DNA of 36,058 nucleotides from Planctomycetota bacterium (GTDB lineage: Bacteria; Planctomycetota; Planctomycetia; Pirellulales; Pirellulaceae). Shown piece by piece: positions 17,398 through 24,804 of the stretch (the stretch's first letter is position 1; every line of letters starts with the position of its first letter). The stretch spans positions 1 through 36,058 of the forward strand of contig JAJRVM010000230.1 of the NCBI GenBank assembly GCA_024277285.1, given 5' to 3'. The position numbers were made by a program, and so were the translations under genes. The notes under the pieces are model-generated. The model saw only the letters and a list, made by a program, of their open reading frames with translations. It was not told the DNA's origin and did no database searches.

Positions 17398-17695
17398 CAA
17401 CGAACAACAAGACGTTGTCGCGAACACAGGCGGGAAACGGCGATCAAAGCGAGTGGGACTCGCAGAATTTGATGGTCAACGTCTGGCCGTGATCTTGCGC
17501 AAAGAAAGACAAGAAACCGTGCTGCGTGGCACCGCAGTCTTCGTCCGCGACGATAGGGTGGGCAATTCGCTCCAAATCGTATTGGGCGACGACGTCACCG
17601 GAAAACCGGTCTTGATACTGTCCGAGGACGAATGGAACGGACGGATCATCCCGGACTTTCATCACGGTTGTGATTTCTGCCTGGTTATCAGCTAG
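17390..17695 (+). CDS. Unknown 101-aa protein overlapping the KOW gene
   Basis: This small soluble protein of 101 aa begins inside the last codons of the KOW gene (8-bp overlap), an arrangement typical of translational coupling. After a polar N-terminus with a basic patch (GGKRRSKRVG, ~14-23) it alternates beta-like strands: QRLAVILRKE, VLRGTAVFVRD, NSLQIVLGD, PVLILSED. It ends in HHGCDFCLVIS, which contains a CxxC-like pair (C94, C97) and a nearby double His; these could bind metal, but this is speculative. No family is recognised. The small size and linked partner suggest that the two act together. Confidence 0.6.
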   Translation: MISNEQQDVVANTGGKRRSKRVGLAEFDGQRLAVILRKERQETVLRGTAVFVRDDRVGNSLQIVLGDDVTGKPVLILSEDEWNGRIIPDFHHGCDFCLVIS

Positions 17696-18159
17696 TCGCT
17701 CGGCTTCTCAATGCCACCGCGCGCAAACCTGGTAGCTCGGGATCCTTCCCGAGCCACGGTCGCCGCTTCTCTGTCGACTGCAAACCATGCACTTGTTCGG
17801 TGCGTCCGGCTGGCCCAAGTGTCTAGCTGGTCTGGAATCGTTGGCCACAACCGTAGGCAAGCACGAATGACGAAATACCCAATGACGAATAACACGGGTA
17901 CTATCACGACCAGGTCCTGAATGCCGTTAACCGAGCCGCCATAATAATAGGAATAAGTGCGGGTGGTCGTCAGGCAGGACGCGTTCGTTTCATCGGTGCG
18001 ACAGGTCAACCGAACCGAATTGCGCTACGGTGCCGATAGACGTACTGTGCCGAATTCAGCAAGACATACCAGTGTCGATACGGGCAGGTGGGTATTGGGG
18101 CGGGGGCCGTTGCGGTGGGACAGATGCCGTTGCGGTGGGACAGACGCGGTTGCAGCGTG
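17696..18159. other. Intergenic region with hairpin and tandem repeat
   Basis: A perfect 7-bp hairpin GCTCGGG / CCCGAGC with loop ATCCTT lies at 17735-17754, 39 bp after the preceding stop; no T-run follows. A 20-bp tandem repeat lies at 18106-18145. A minus-strand TTG-started frame (17692-18009) with one hydrophobic segment crosses the hairpin and is not accepted as a gene. Confidence 0.45.
18106..18145 (+). repeat. 20-bp tandem duplication
   Basis: The unit GCCGTTGCGGTGGGACAGAT occurs twice in succession (18106-18125, 18126-18145; one mismatch in the last base). A degenerate third start, GCGGTTGC, follows at 18146-18153. It lies just beyond the 3' end of the minus-strand 67-aa gene. Confidence 0.6.
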
Positions 18160-18363
18160 CTAGGATGCTTTCAGGAATAGTGCTGTCTGCACACCTCGCT
18201 TGAGACTGCCGAGCATATTCTCCGCACGCTCTTTGAAACTAATCGTCACGGGCTCTTCGCGAGAAACAGAAGACCCAAGGTACTCGGACCAGATACACTC
18301 ACCATTGATTTTGTAGATGAGTTTCTTGCCGAACGGTGTCGATGCCATTGATTTGGTGACCAC
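18160..18363 (-). CDS. Small protein of unknown function, GTG start
   Basis: This 67-aa protein starts with GTG at 18363. The start is supported by AGGAG seven bases upstream; the later ATG five codons in has no such site. The sequence is mixed alpha/beta: FGKKLIYKINGECIWSEYLG, then EEPVTISFKERAENMLGSLKRGVQTALFL, without a signal peptide or membrane segment. No family is recognised. It stands alone on its strand between repeats, downstream of the ferritin-like gene on the same strand (288-bp gap), so it is probably expressed separately. The strong ribosome-binding site is the main reason to believe it. Confidence 0.5.
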   Translation of the reverse strand: MVTKSMASTPFGKKLIYKINGECIWSEYLGSSVSREEPVTISFKERAENMLGSLKRGVQTALFLKAS

Positions 18364-18651
18364 GTTACAGCTCCTGAAACGTTAGAGTATCACCTCCCAA
18401 ACTGATAAGTGCATCCTGCGACCAGTGTATCTCCGTTGTATCCTCTAGCATCGACGCGTCGCCGATTGATCAATCGCTTTTTCGGTCAGCTACCGGTTGT
18501 TCTTCTAAGCGAAACTCGATCGCATGGGCCGGTTTTGACGACGCTGGTTGCCACACGCACAGACAGCCCATGCGCGCGTCGAGGCCCGGCAAACGCAACA
18601 ACGACTTAAGAAATTGACCACCCCAGGCCGAGCCGGGAATGTACCACACCA

Positions 18652-19323
18652 TTACAACGCGGGTTCGTTCATCCGCTCGCGCAACTTCCGGCACGCCGGC
18701 ACCAGGTCAGGCTGAAGCTGTTCAATGCCGCCACAGATAAAACAGAGATGCCGCCTCTCCGTTTCATGGAACGCGTCAATACGTCTGACAAAACAGGAAT
18801 CGCTAGCGGAAATCACACCGCGGAACACGTCGTTGATTTCGGACGATTCAATATCGATCACCTGCTCGAAAGCATCCCTAGCACTGCGAACTTCATCAAT
18901 CGAATGGGCCGCGCGCTCCATACGTCGTTCCAATCGCGGTACAACACCGCGCCATGGGGCAGCCTTGTCCTCCTGCCAACGTTCACGACTCGCGGCCGTT
19001 TCGGCCAGCTCTAGCAGTTCCGCGTGTGCCCTTTCTTGTCGCGCTAGCGCGGCAAAGAACTCGTGCACCGGTTGCTGGTCCGCGAAACGCTCCGCAAAGG
19101 CACTATAAAGACCACTCGCTTGCAGCTCCAACGCAACACAGCGCGCCACAAACTCGGGAACCCCTTGCCCGGCAGGCTTGAGCGTCTCGGAATCGGTTAG
19201 CAACGACAAGAACGTCGTGTTGGCACCGGCGAAGACCGCGCGTAAGAAGACGCGCCACCCGAAACAGCGAATCGTCACAAGGGGGTGAGTGAGGATGTCT
19301 CGTTTGACGATTGCACCTACCAT
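18652..19323 (-). CDS. Ferritin-like / rubrerythrin-type diiron protein
   Basis: This 223-aa helical protein shows two metal-ligand pairs of the ferritin-like fold. The first helix pair has ALELQASGLYSAF (Glu ligand) and ARQERAHAELLE (ExxH). The second has IDIESSEINDVF and HETERRHLCFI (ExxH). Such domains bind two irons and reduce peroxide, or store or oxidise iron. The start at 19323 is fixed by GGAGG eight bases before the ATG; the frame to 19371 is longer but unsupported. An N-terminal stretch (ITHPLVTI-type residues to TFLSLL, ~10-45) is moderately hydrophobic and may attach it to a membrane. A CxxC-like pair is not obvious, so it is not a full rubrerythrin with rubredoxin domain. It is divergent from the 12-haem cytochrome gene, which suggests a shared redox or iron context. 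Confidence 0.7.
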   Translation of the reverse strand: MVGAIVKRDILTHPLVTIRCFGWRVFLRAVFAGANTTFLSLLTDSETLKPAGQGVPEFVARCVALELQASGLYSAFAERFADQQPVHEFFAALARQERAHAELLELAETAASRERWQEDKAAPWRGVVPRLERRMERAAHSIDEVRSARDAFEQVIDIESSEINDVFRGVISASDSCFVRRIDAFHETERRHLCFICGGIEQLQPDLVPACRKLRERMNEPAL

Positions 19324-19411
19324 GCCAAAACCCTCCAACGTGATTGAACACGGCCACCGTTCACCCGCCAAGCTACCCGGTCACCAGGGCCAGGTCAACT
19401 CGAACCAACAC

Positions 19412-19442
19412 GACGCACTGTGGCACGGCACTCCGTGCCGTG
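19412..19442 (+). repeat. REP-like hairpin, copy 2
   Basis: The tag GACGCACTGTGG (19412-19423) is followed by the stem CACGGCA / TGCCGTG around the loop CTCCG (19424-19442). Tag and loop are identical to copy 1; the stem bases differ but remain complementary. Confidence 0.7.
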
Positions 19443-19501
19443 AACAACACCTCTAACCACATTGCCTTCCGCCAGGAAATGGCGAGTGGCGTGGCAACAC
19501 C

Positions 19502-19532
19502 AACGACGCGGAGCGTCGTTCCACACTGCGTC
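19502..19532 (-). repeat. REP-like hairpin, copy 3 (inverted)
   Basis: On the minus strand the tag GACGCAGTGTGG (one mismatch) precedes the stem AACGACG / CGTCGTT around the loop CTCCG. It faces copy 2 across 59 bp, so the two form an inverted doublet as is common for REP elements. Confidence 0.7.
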
Positions 19533-19735
19533 GACGCCGAAGTGTGGAACGGGCTGAGGAACTGCGTGACCTGCGAAACCACCTGAAGTGGAGGCAATTC
19601 GACACTCACCGCCGTGGTACGATTGCCCAAACTGTTTGAATCCTGCACAATTGGGGCTGGCCCTTATATCGTTCTCAGCGAACACCGAGCAACTACCACG
19701 CACCGAACTGCTCCATTTTCAGGGATATCCTCGCG

Positions 19736-22198
19736 ATGCGTCATTCACTTCGTCTCGTCACCATGTTCACGGGCCAAGTCCTGCTCTGGCTCACGTGCTC
19801 GATACCGGTCATGGCCGACACGATCACTGAGCACTTTCCAGAAGCTGCCAAGTCAGGTTGCATGGCGTGTCACAAGGGAATCGAATTGATTCGCGCGCCG
19901 GAATCGAAAATGATGCAGCAGATCATGACGCGTGGCAAGTCAATGGGCGATCCGGCCGGTTGTGTCGTCTGCCATGGTGGCGATCCCACGGAGCAAAATG
20001 ACAAGGCGGTTGCTCACGGCAGCAATGCGAGTAACGATTTCTATCCAGCGCCCGGCAGCCCGTGGATCAACGAGCAAACGTGTGGCAAGTGTCATCCAAA
20101 GCACGTCGCCGTGCAGTGGACCAGCCTGATGATGACTGAGGCTGGTAAGATTCAAGGCACTGCCTGGGCCTTCGGTTCCCTGACCGGCTATAAGCACCGC
20201 TGGGCCAACTATGCCGTTGAAAATCCCAAGGACCCAAACGCTCGCCTGGGCACGCCGGCGTATCGCGAGTACATGAAAAAACTGAAAGCGATCGAGCCCA
20301 ATGTCTTTGTCGATTCACATGAAGCATTGCCTGATGCACTGAAAAAGGATGAGCTTGATCGCCTCAATGAAGACCCCGCATTGGCGGCGTTCACCTATAT
20401 TCGCCAAGAGTGTCAACGCTGCCACCACGCCGTCAAGGGCCGCCAGAAACGGGGTGACTTTCGTGGCATCGGTTGTTCGTCGTGTCATACGCCGTACGGC
20501 AACGAGGGTTTCTACGAAGGGGACGATCCCACGATCGACCGCAAGGCGCCCGGCCACATGCTGGTCCACTCGATCCAGGGCACTCGTGACGCCAAGGTGA
20601 CCGTGCACGACACGACCTATAGCGGCATTCCGGTCGAAACCTGTACAACCTGCCACGATCGAGGCAAGCGAATTGGCGTCTCGTTCCAAGGGCTCATGGA
20701 AACACCCTACCACTCGCCCTTTGCCGCCGATGGTGGCCCGCAGCCCGCCTTGCATACGAAGCACTACATCGCGATGGAACAGGACGTTCACTATCAAAAC
20801 GGCATGACCTGCCAGGATTGCCATGTTTCCCAAGATGTCCACAGCGACGGTTTTCTGGCCGCAGCGAACCTCGCCGCCGTACAGATCGAATGTGCCGACT
20901 GCCACGGTACACCTGACAAGTTCCCCTGGGAACTGCCACTCGGGTTCATGGACGAGTTCACGATGGATCCCGCTCTAGGAACACCACGTGGCGTGCTAAA
21001 GAACCAACTGGATCATGCCAAACAAGGCTATCGTTACGACGCCAAGGACGGATTTCTGGTAACAGCGCGTGGCAATCCGTACGAGAACGTCGTCCGCGAC
21101 GGCGACGAGGTGATCGTTCACACCGCAGCGGGGAAAGACCTGCAATTGAAACCACTCAAGAAACTGTTCCAGCTAAAAGCGGTCAGCCGGCGTGGAACCG
21201 TGGCGATGCAAGGCGTCGGCGCGCATATGGAACGGCTGGAGTGTTACACCTGCCACGCCAGTTGGACACCCCAGTGTTACGGCTGTCATGTGAAAATCGA
21301 CTTCTCGCAAAAGGACAAATGCCCTGAATGCAATGAGTCGCAACAAGGATTTGACTGGGTCGCTGCCGGGCGCAAACACCAGCAGAAAGAACACGCAGCC
21401 GATCGCGGCGAAACGGGTTACGCAACAATCATTCCGGGCAAAGTGACCGAAGGCCGCTCTTACTTGCGTTGGGAAGAACCGATGCTGGGCATCAATGGTG
21501 AAGGCCGCGTCACGCCACTCGAACCTGGCTGTCAGACCGCAGTGACCGTGATCGGCGAAGACGGCAAAACGCTTCTGTTGAACCACATCTACAAGACGGA
21601 CGCCGGCTTAGAGCGAGGTGGCGATGATGGACAACTCTCGATCGACATGAGCCCAACACAACCGCATACCATGACCAAGAATGCCCGCACCTGTGAATCA
21701 TGTCATGCCTCGCGCAAGGCACTCGGACTGGGCATCGGCAGTACACGCCCTTGGGACAAACAGCATACGGTTGATTTGAAAACCGTCGACGGCAAGATCT
21801 TGCCCAACCAAACGCAACCGCAGATGGAAGCGATCGAGAACCTCGACCACGACTGGTCGCAGATCGTCGACCAAGAGGGCAACCAATTGGCCACGGTCGG
21901 ACACCATTTTCAGCTGTCGCGCGCATTCAACAAGGAAGAACAGCAACATGTCAATCGCCAAGGCACCTGCTTGGCTTGCCACCAGGAGATCCCGAAAGAA
22001 TCGCTTGCGGTCAGTTTTCTGCACCATATAGCTGAGTACACCGGACAGCTGCCCGAGACCAACCAACAACACGGCAGCCTGGTGCATAAGATCCTGTTGA
22101 TGAGCGCGTGGCTGCAGCTTGGCCTGGCAATCGGTCTACCTACGCTCGGCATAGCAGGCGTCTGGTATTGGCGCCGCCGGCGTCGTCGCGCGCCGTAG
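19736..22198 (+). CDS. Secreted, C-terminally anchored dodecaheme cytochrome c
   Basis: This 820-aa protein has a signal peptide (MRHSLRLVTMFTGQVLLWLT, cleavage near residue 27) and a single C-terminal membrane segment (~788-811) followed by a YWRRRRRR tail that should stay in the cytoplasm. Twelve canonical haem-c sites are visible: CMACH 42, CVVCH 76, CGKCH 116, CQRCH 226, CSSCH 247, CTTCH 303, CQDCH 359, CADCH 386, CYTCH 503, CYGCH 514, CESCH 653, CLACH 745. A thirteenth, CPECN at 529, has lost its histidine. The protein would lie on the outer side of the cytoplasmic membrane and move electrons, possibly with catalytic haems. No Shine-Dalgarno is obvious; the ATG is chosen for the signal peptide. 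It is transcribed divergently from the diiron gene. Substrate is not deducible from sequence. Confidence 0.9.
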   Translation: MRHSLRLVTMFTGQVLLWLTCSIPVMADTITEHFPEAAKSGCMACHKGIELIRAPESKMMQQIMTRGKSMGDPAGCVVCHGGDPTEQNDKAVAHGSNASNDFYPAPGSPWINEQTCGKCHPKHVAVQWTSLMMTEAGKIQGTAWAFGSLTGYKHRWANYAVENPKDPNARLGTPAYREYMKKLKAIEPNVFVDSHEALPDALKKDELDRLNEDPALAAFTYIRQECQRCHHAVKGRQKRGDFRGIGCSSCHTPYGNEGFYEGDDPTIDRKAPGHMLVHSIQGTRDAKVTVHDTTYSGIPVETCTTCHDRGKRIGVSFQGLMETPYHSPFAADGGPQPALHTKHYIAMEQDVHYQNGMTCQDCHVSQDVHSDGFLAAANLAAVQIECADCHGTPDKFPWELPLGFMDEFTMDPALGTPRGVLKNQLDHAKQGYRYDAKDGFLVTARGNPYENVVRDGDEVIVHTAAGKDLQLKPLKKLFQLKAVSRRGTVAMQGVGAHMERLECYTCHASWTPQCYGCHVKIDFSQKDKCPECNESQQGFDWVAAGRKHQQKEHAADRGETGYATIIPGKVTEGRSYLRWEEPMLGINGEGRVTPLEPGCQTAVTVIGEDGKTLLLNHIYKTDAGLERGGDDGQLSIDMSPTQPHTMTKNARTCESCHASRKALGLGIGSTRPWDKQHTVDLKTVDGKILPNQTQPQMEAIENLDHDWSQIVDQEGNQLATVGHHFQLSRAFNKEEQQHVNRQGTCLACHQEIPKESLAVSFLHHIAEYTGQLPETNQQHGSLVHKILLMSAWLQLGLAIGLPTLGIAGVWYWRRRRRRAP

Positions 22199-22629
22199 AA
22201 CAGGCTTGTGCCCGTCCACGGCCCCGCGGTATCGTGAACTGCGTCCCCTGGCTCATGTGCACGCTCGGCGCCCATGTACCCACTCGGCCTGGGGTGATCA
22301 AAAAGCCAAACAATGGGAGAACTGGTTCTGCTCGGGGCGGGTGTTGCATCGCCGCGTCGAGCGCGGCCTTTCAGGCCTCCGGCTCTTGGTGGTGCGATAC
22401 CCCAGGCCTTTGTTCGCCTTCGGCTCACGTCGACCTGAGCTATCATAGCGCCGGCCGTTCAGGCCGAGCCCAGTGGAAGAAGCCCAGTGGAAGAAACCCA
22501 GTGGAAGAAACCCAGTGGAAGAAAAGCAACGCGACTGGCCACGCTCGGCCCGCGAGACCGTAAACCACCTACCCAAGAGCGTGACCGCATACGCTGATCA
22601 AAAGACAACCTCCACGTTCCACGGAAATT
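22199..22629. other. Repeat-rich intergenic region
   Basis: No gene is seen. Two related hairpins, GGCCTTTCAGGCC (22365-22377) and GGCCGTTCAGGCC (22453-22465), share the stem GGCC/GGCC with a TTCA-type loop and frame a small palindromic block. A 14-bp unit repeated four times follows directly (22468-22523). Confidence 0.5.
22468..22523 (+). repeat. 14-bp unit repeated four times
   Basis: The unit [G/A]CCCAGTGGAAGAA occurs four times head to tail at 22468-22481, 22482-22495, 22496-22509 and 22510-22523. The first two copies start with G and the last two with A; otherwise they are identical. It is a short minisatellite likely to vary in copy number between strains. Confidence 0.75.
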
Positions 22630-23109
22630 TCACTCCGGCACCGCAGCCACCAGTGCGCTAACCCAACGTTCCAGCTGGCTGGCGGTTACCGTCCCCACAG
22701 CTTTGTGCCGAATCACTCCTTCGTGGTCCAACAGCGGTCCACCACTGCTCCCCCCCGCAATGGCCGCCGTCGTTTGGAGCCATACCTGATCCGTCCTGGC
22801 GTTTAGATACCGTTGATACTGCCGCAGCAAGTCACCTGTCGTATGAATCGCACTGATGATTCCCGTGGACGTCGAGAACTTGAATGCCTGGGGATGCCCG
22901 ATTGAAATGACGTCCGAGGCGTTCTCGCGCTCCTTCCGAGCGGACACCGTCAGGACGGTGGCACTCGGCGGCAACTGCTCCAACTCCAGGATCGCAAGGT
23001 CAACGGCGGCGTCCCACGCACGAACTCCCGTCACCTTAATCTTGGTGCGGTCATGAAACTCGGCGTCAGCCGAGGACGCCGTCTGCAGCACATGCTGCCG
23101 CGTGGGTTT
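22630..23109 (-). pseudogene. Decayed trypsin-like/HtrA-like protease, 5' end lost
   Basis: The frame shows the second half of a trypsin-fold protease: Asp in DAAVDLAILEL, the region DVISIGHPQAFKFSTSTGIISAI, and the serine motif GGSSGGPLLD. Its only start would be GTG at 23091. Just upstream in the same frame RQHVLQTASSAD can be read, which looks like the catalytic His segment (TN.HV in relatives; His codon 23092-23094). A TGA at 23110-23112 closes the frame six codons before that GTG, and no signal peptide or glycine-rich N-terminal strand can be found upstream. Beyond the serine motif the sequence jumps quickly to LERWVSALVAAVPE, suggesting a second deletion. The gene therefore appears non-functional. 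A living short protein starting at 23091 is possible but would lack His. Confidence 0.6.
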
Positions 23110-23274
23110 TCACAACAAACGGAGATACAGCTTTTGGGGCACTCGCGTGAGAACCGAGAACCTCGCGCTGATCCGCCGCTAGATGGGCGTGGCGCCGGTG
23201 GTGTCTGAGGCCGCAGAGAGAGACGAGCAGGCAGACGAGGAGGGTGTTTCGTCATTCGTCATTCCCCGCGAGGG

Positions 23275-24543
23275 TCACTTGCTTCGGGCCACCGGCACGA
23301 TTTTCTCGCCTTTGAGTAATCGGGCCAAGTCTTCTTGGATCAGCTTGTGCGTCTCGAAATGGCTGCCAACGTGGACCGCTTGTAAGGTGCCATCGGTGCC
23401 GATCAACACGATGACAGGCACCGAAGTGACACGGTAAGCTCGCGCGGCCTTTTGTTTATCATCCAGAAACACGTCACCGACGTACTTCACTTTGCGCAGG
23501 TACGCCTTCACGTCTTTTTCCGGCTGAGCGACATTGATGGCCTGCAGCGCAACGCCCTGTTTTTGAAACGCTTGCATCTCCTTCGACAACTCGGCGAGTC
23601 CCTGCGTGCTGGCAGCGGCCCAAGTGGTCCAGAAGTAGAGCACGATGACCTTGCTGCCAGGCTGTTTCCCAATTGGCTGGGAAGACCCATCGAGCGTTTT
23701 CAAGGTAACGACCGGGGCTTTTTGGCCCAGCATGTCGATAGTGCCACCCTCGGTCAAGAATGTGTCCAGGTCACGCGTTTCAATGGCATCATCAGGCAAT
23801 TTCACGCGAAACGTCTCGTCCCCATAGCTTTGACCATGTTGCCAATCGAATTTCGTCGTGACAACCGACACATGCTTCTTGTCGGCCTCCGCGTAATACT
23901 CGAGCTTGCGCACGGTTTGCAAGAGGACGGGCACATCGCCAGAAGCGAACCATACGTCAAGGACCGATCCATTGCGCCAGGTCATCGTATAGTGCTCGGT
24001 TTTGACATCGCCAAGTTTTTCTCCGCCAACGAAATGCACCTTCGAAACGCTCGACATGATGAACATGTGCGGATCGGGATGGAAAATCACATCGAGACCG
24101 CTATCACGCACAGCTCCTCGCGTCATCGCGTCGTCCAGCATCTTGGTCAAGTCACCTTTACTCCGCGAGTAAACCGTGTCGGGACCAAAGCTGAAGAAAC
24201 GCGTAATCCGTTGGCCATCACTGACACAAACAAGACGTCCCTTCACCTCACCTTCCGAAGTGGCTTCGAGTCGGAAGTGGCCGGGATGCCGCACCTTTAC
24301 GAGAAAGGAATTCACGCCTTGGACTGGCTGATCGCCGTCAAGCTGCCATCGCTGGGTGACCTTGACGCTGTAAGCCGGCAACGCCTTCAGATACGCCGAC
24401 ATACGGCTCGTTATCGCGTCAAACTTGCGCAAATCAGCGCTCGGCTTGGGCGACAACGTCTTGTCCTGCGATGGGAGTTGGCGCGCCACACTGGCACAAC
24501 AAATGAATACACAACCGAGGGGCAAGAGCGATTTCATTCGCAT
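23275..24543 (-). CDS. DUF2092-like protein fused to a thioredoxin-like domain lacking the CxxC
   Basis: This 422-aa exported protein has a signal peptide (MRMKSLLPLGCVFICCASVA). Residues ~35-265 form a beta-rich periplasmic domain resembling DUF2092/lipoprotein-carrier-like folds (YSVKVTQRWQLDG, HFRLEATSEGE, YYAEADKKHVSVV, YGDETFRVKLPDDA). Residues ~270-415 are a TlpA/redoxin-like thioredoxin fold: MLGQKAPVVTLKTLDG, KVIVLYFWTTW, VALQAINVAQ, YRVTSVPVIVLIGTDG. Where WCxxC is expected, the sequence reads W-A-A-A-S (23608-23619), so both redox cysteines are missing while the cis-Pro segment VTSVP remains. It cannot act as a normal disulfide reductase; a binding or chaperone role is inferred. The start at 24543 is chosen for the signal peptide and the AAAGGG upstream. 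Confidence 0.78.
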   Translation of the reverse strand: MRMKSLLPLGCVFICCASVARQLPSQDKTLSPKPSADLRKFDAITSRMSAYLKALPAYSVKVTQRWQLDGDQPVQGVNSFLVKVRHPGHFRLEATSEGEVKGRLVCVSDGQRITRFFSFGPDTVYSRSKGDLTKMLDDAMTRGAVRDSGLDVIFHPDPHMFIMSSVSKVHFVGGEKLGDVKTEHYTMTWRNGSVLDVWFASGDVPVLLQTVRKLEYYAEADKKHVSVVTTKFDWQHGQSYGDETFRVKLPDDAIETRDLDTFLTEGGTIDMLGQKAPVVTLKTLDGSSQPIGKQPGSKVIVLYFWTTWAAASTQGLAELSKEMQAFQKQGVALQAINVAQPEKDVKAYLRKVKYVGDVFLDDKQKAARAYRVTSVPVIVLIGTDGTLQAVHVGSHFETHKLIQEDLARLLKGEKIVPVARSK

Positions 24544-24759
24544 CACGAGAACCCTTTCTATGATTCTAGTGGTAAATAGATCGAAGAGGTGAGCCGTTGA
24601 AGTTTCCGCCACATCAACACGGCAATCGGTGGCCAAACCAGCGTGAATGAAAAGCCGTTTGTATTGAACACACGTGTCGCGGTGGCAGTGGTGTTAACCA
24701 ACATGCCGAACGTCCGTGCCAGCAACAATGCAACGAAGCTTCCTCGCCACCATCATGCT

Positions 24760-24804
24760 GGACGCTACCATACCGGACGTTATCACGCCAGACGCTATCA
24801 GGTA
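24760..24804 (+). repeat. 15-bp imperfect tandem repeat, three units
   Basis: The units GGACGCTACCATACC, GGACGTTATCACGCC and AGACGCTATCAGGTA follow head to tail. The last unit covers the stop codon and final codons of the minus-strand DUF4214-like gene, so the repeat may have reshaped that C-terminus. Confidence 0.5.

Larger units (their letters stand above)
19324..19735. other. Divergent intergenic region with a REP-like doublet
   Basis: This stretch separates the ferritin-like gene from the 12-haem cytochrome gene and must contain both promoters. It holds two copies of the REP-like hairpin in opposite orientation (19412-19442, 19502-19532). A further inverted repeat CGTTCCACACT / AGTGTGGAACG lies at 19517-19551. 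Confidence 0.5.

Noticed and set aside
17692..18009. Minus-strand frame of 105 aa with one hydrophobic segment.
   Set aside because: It begins with TTG without a ribosome-binding site, its C-terminal part translates a palindromic hairpin, and it runs into the stop of the convergent gene. A decayed membrane protein is possible but not supportable.
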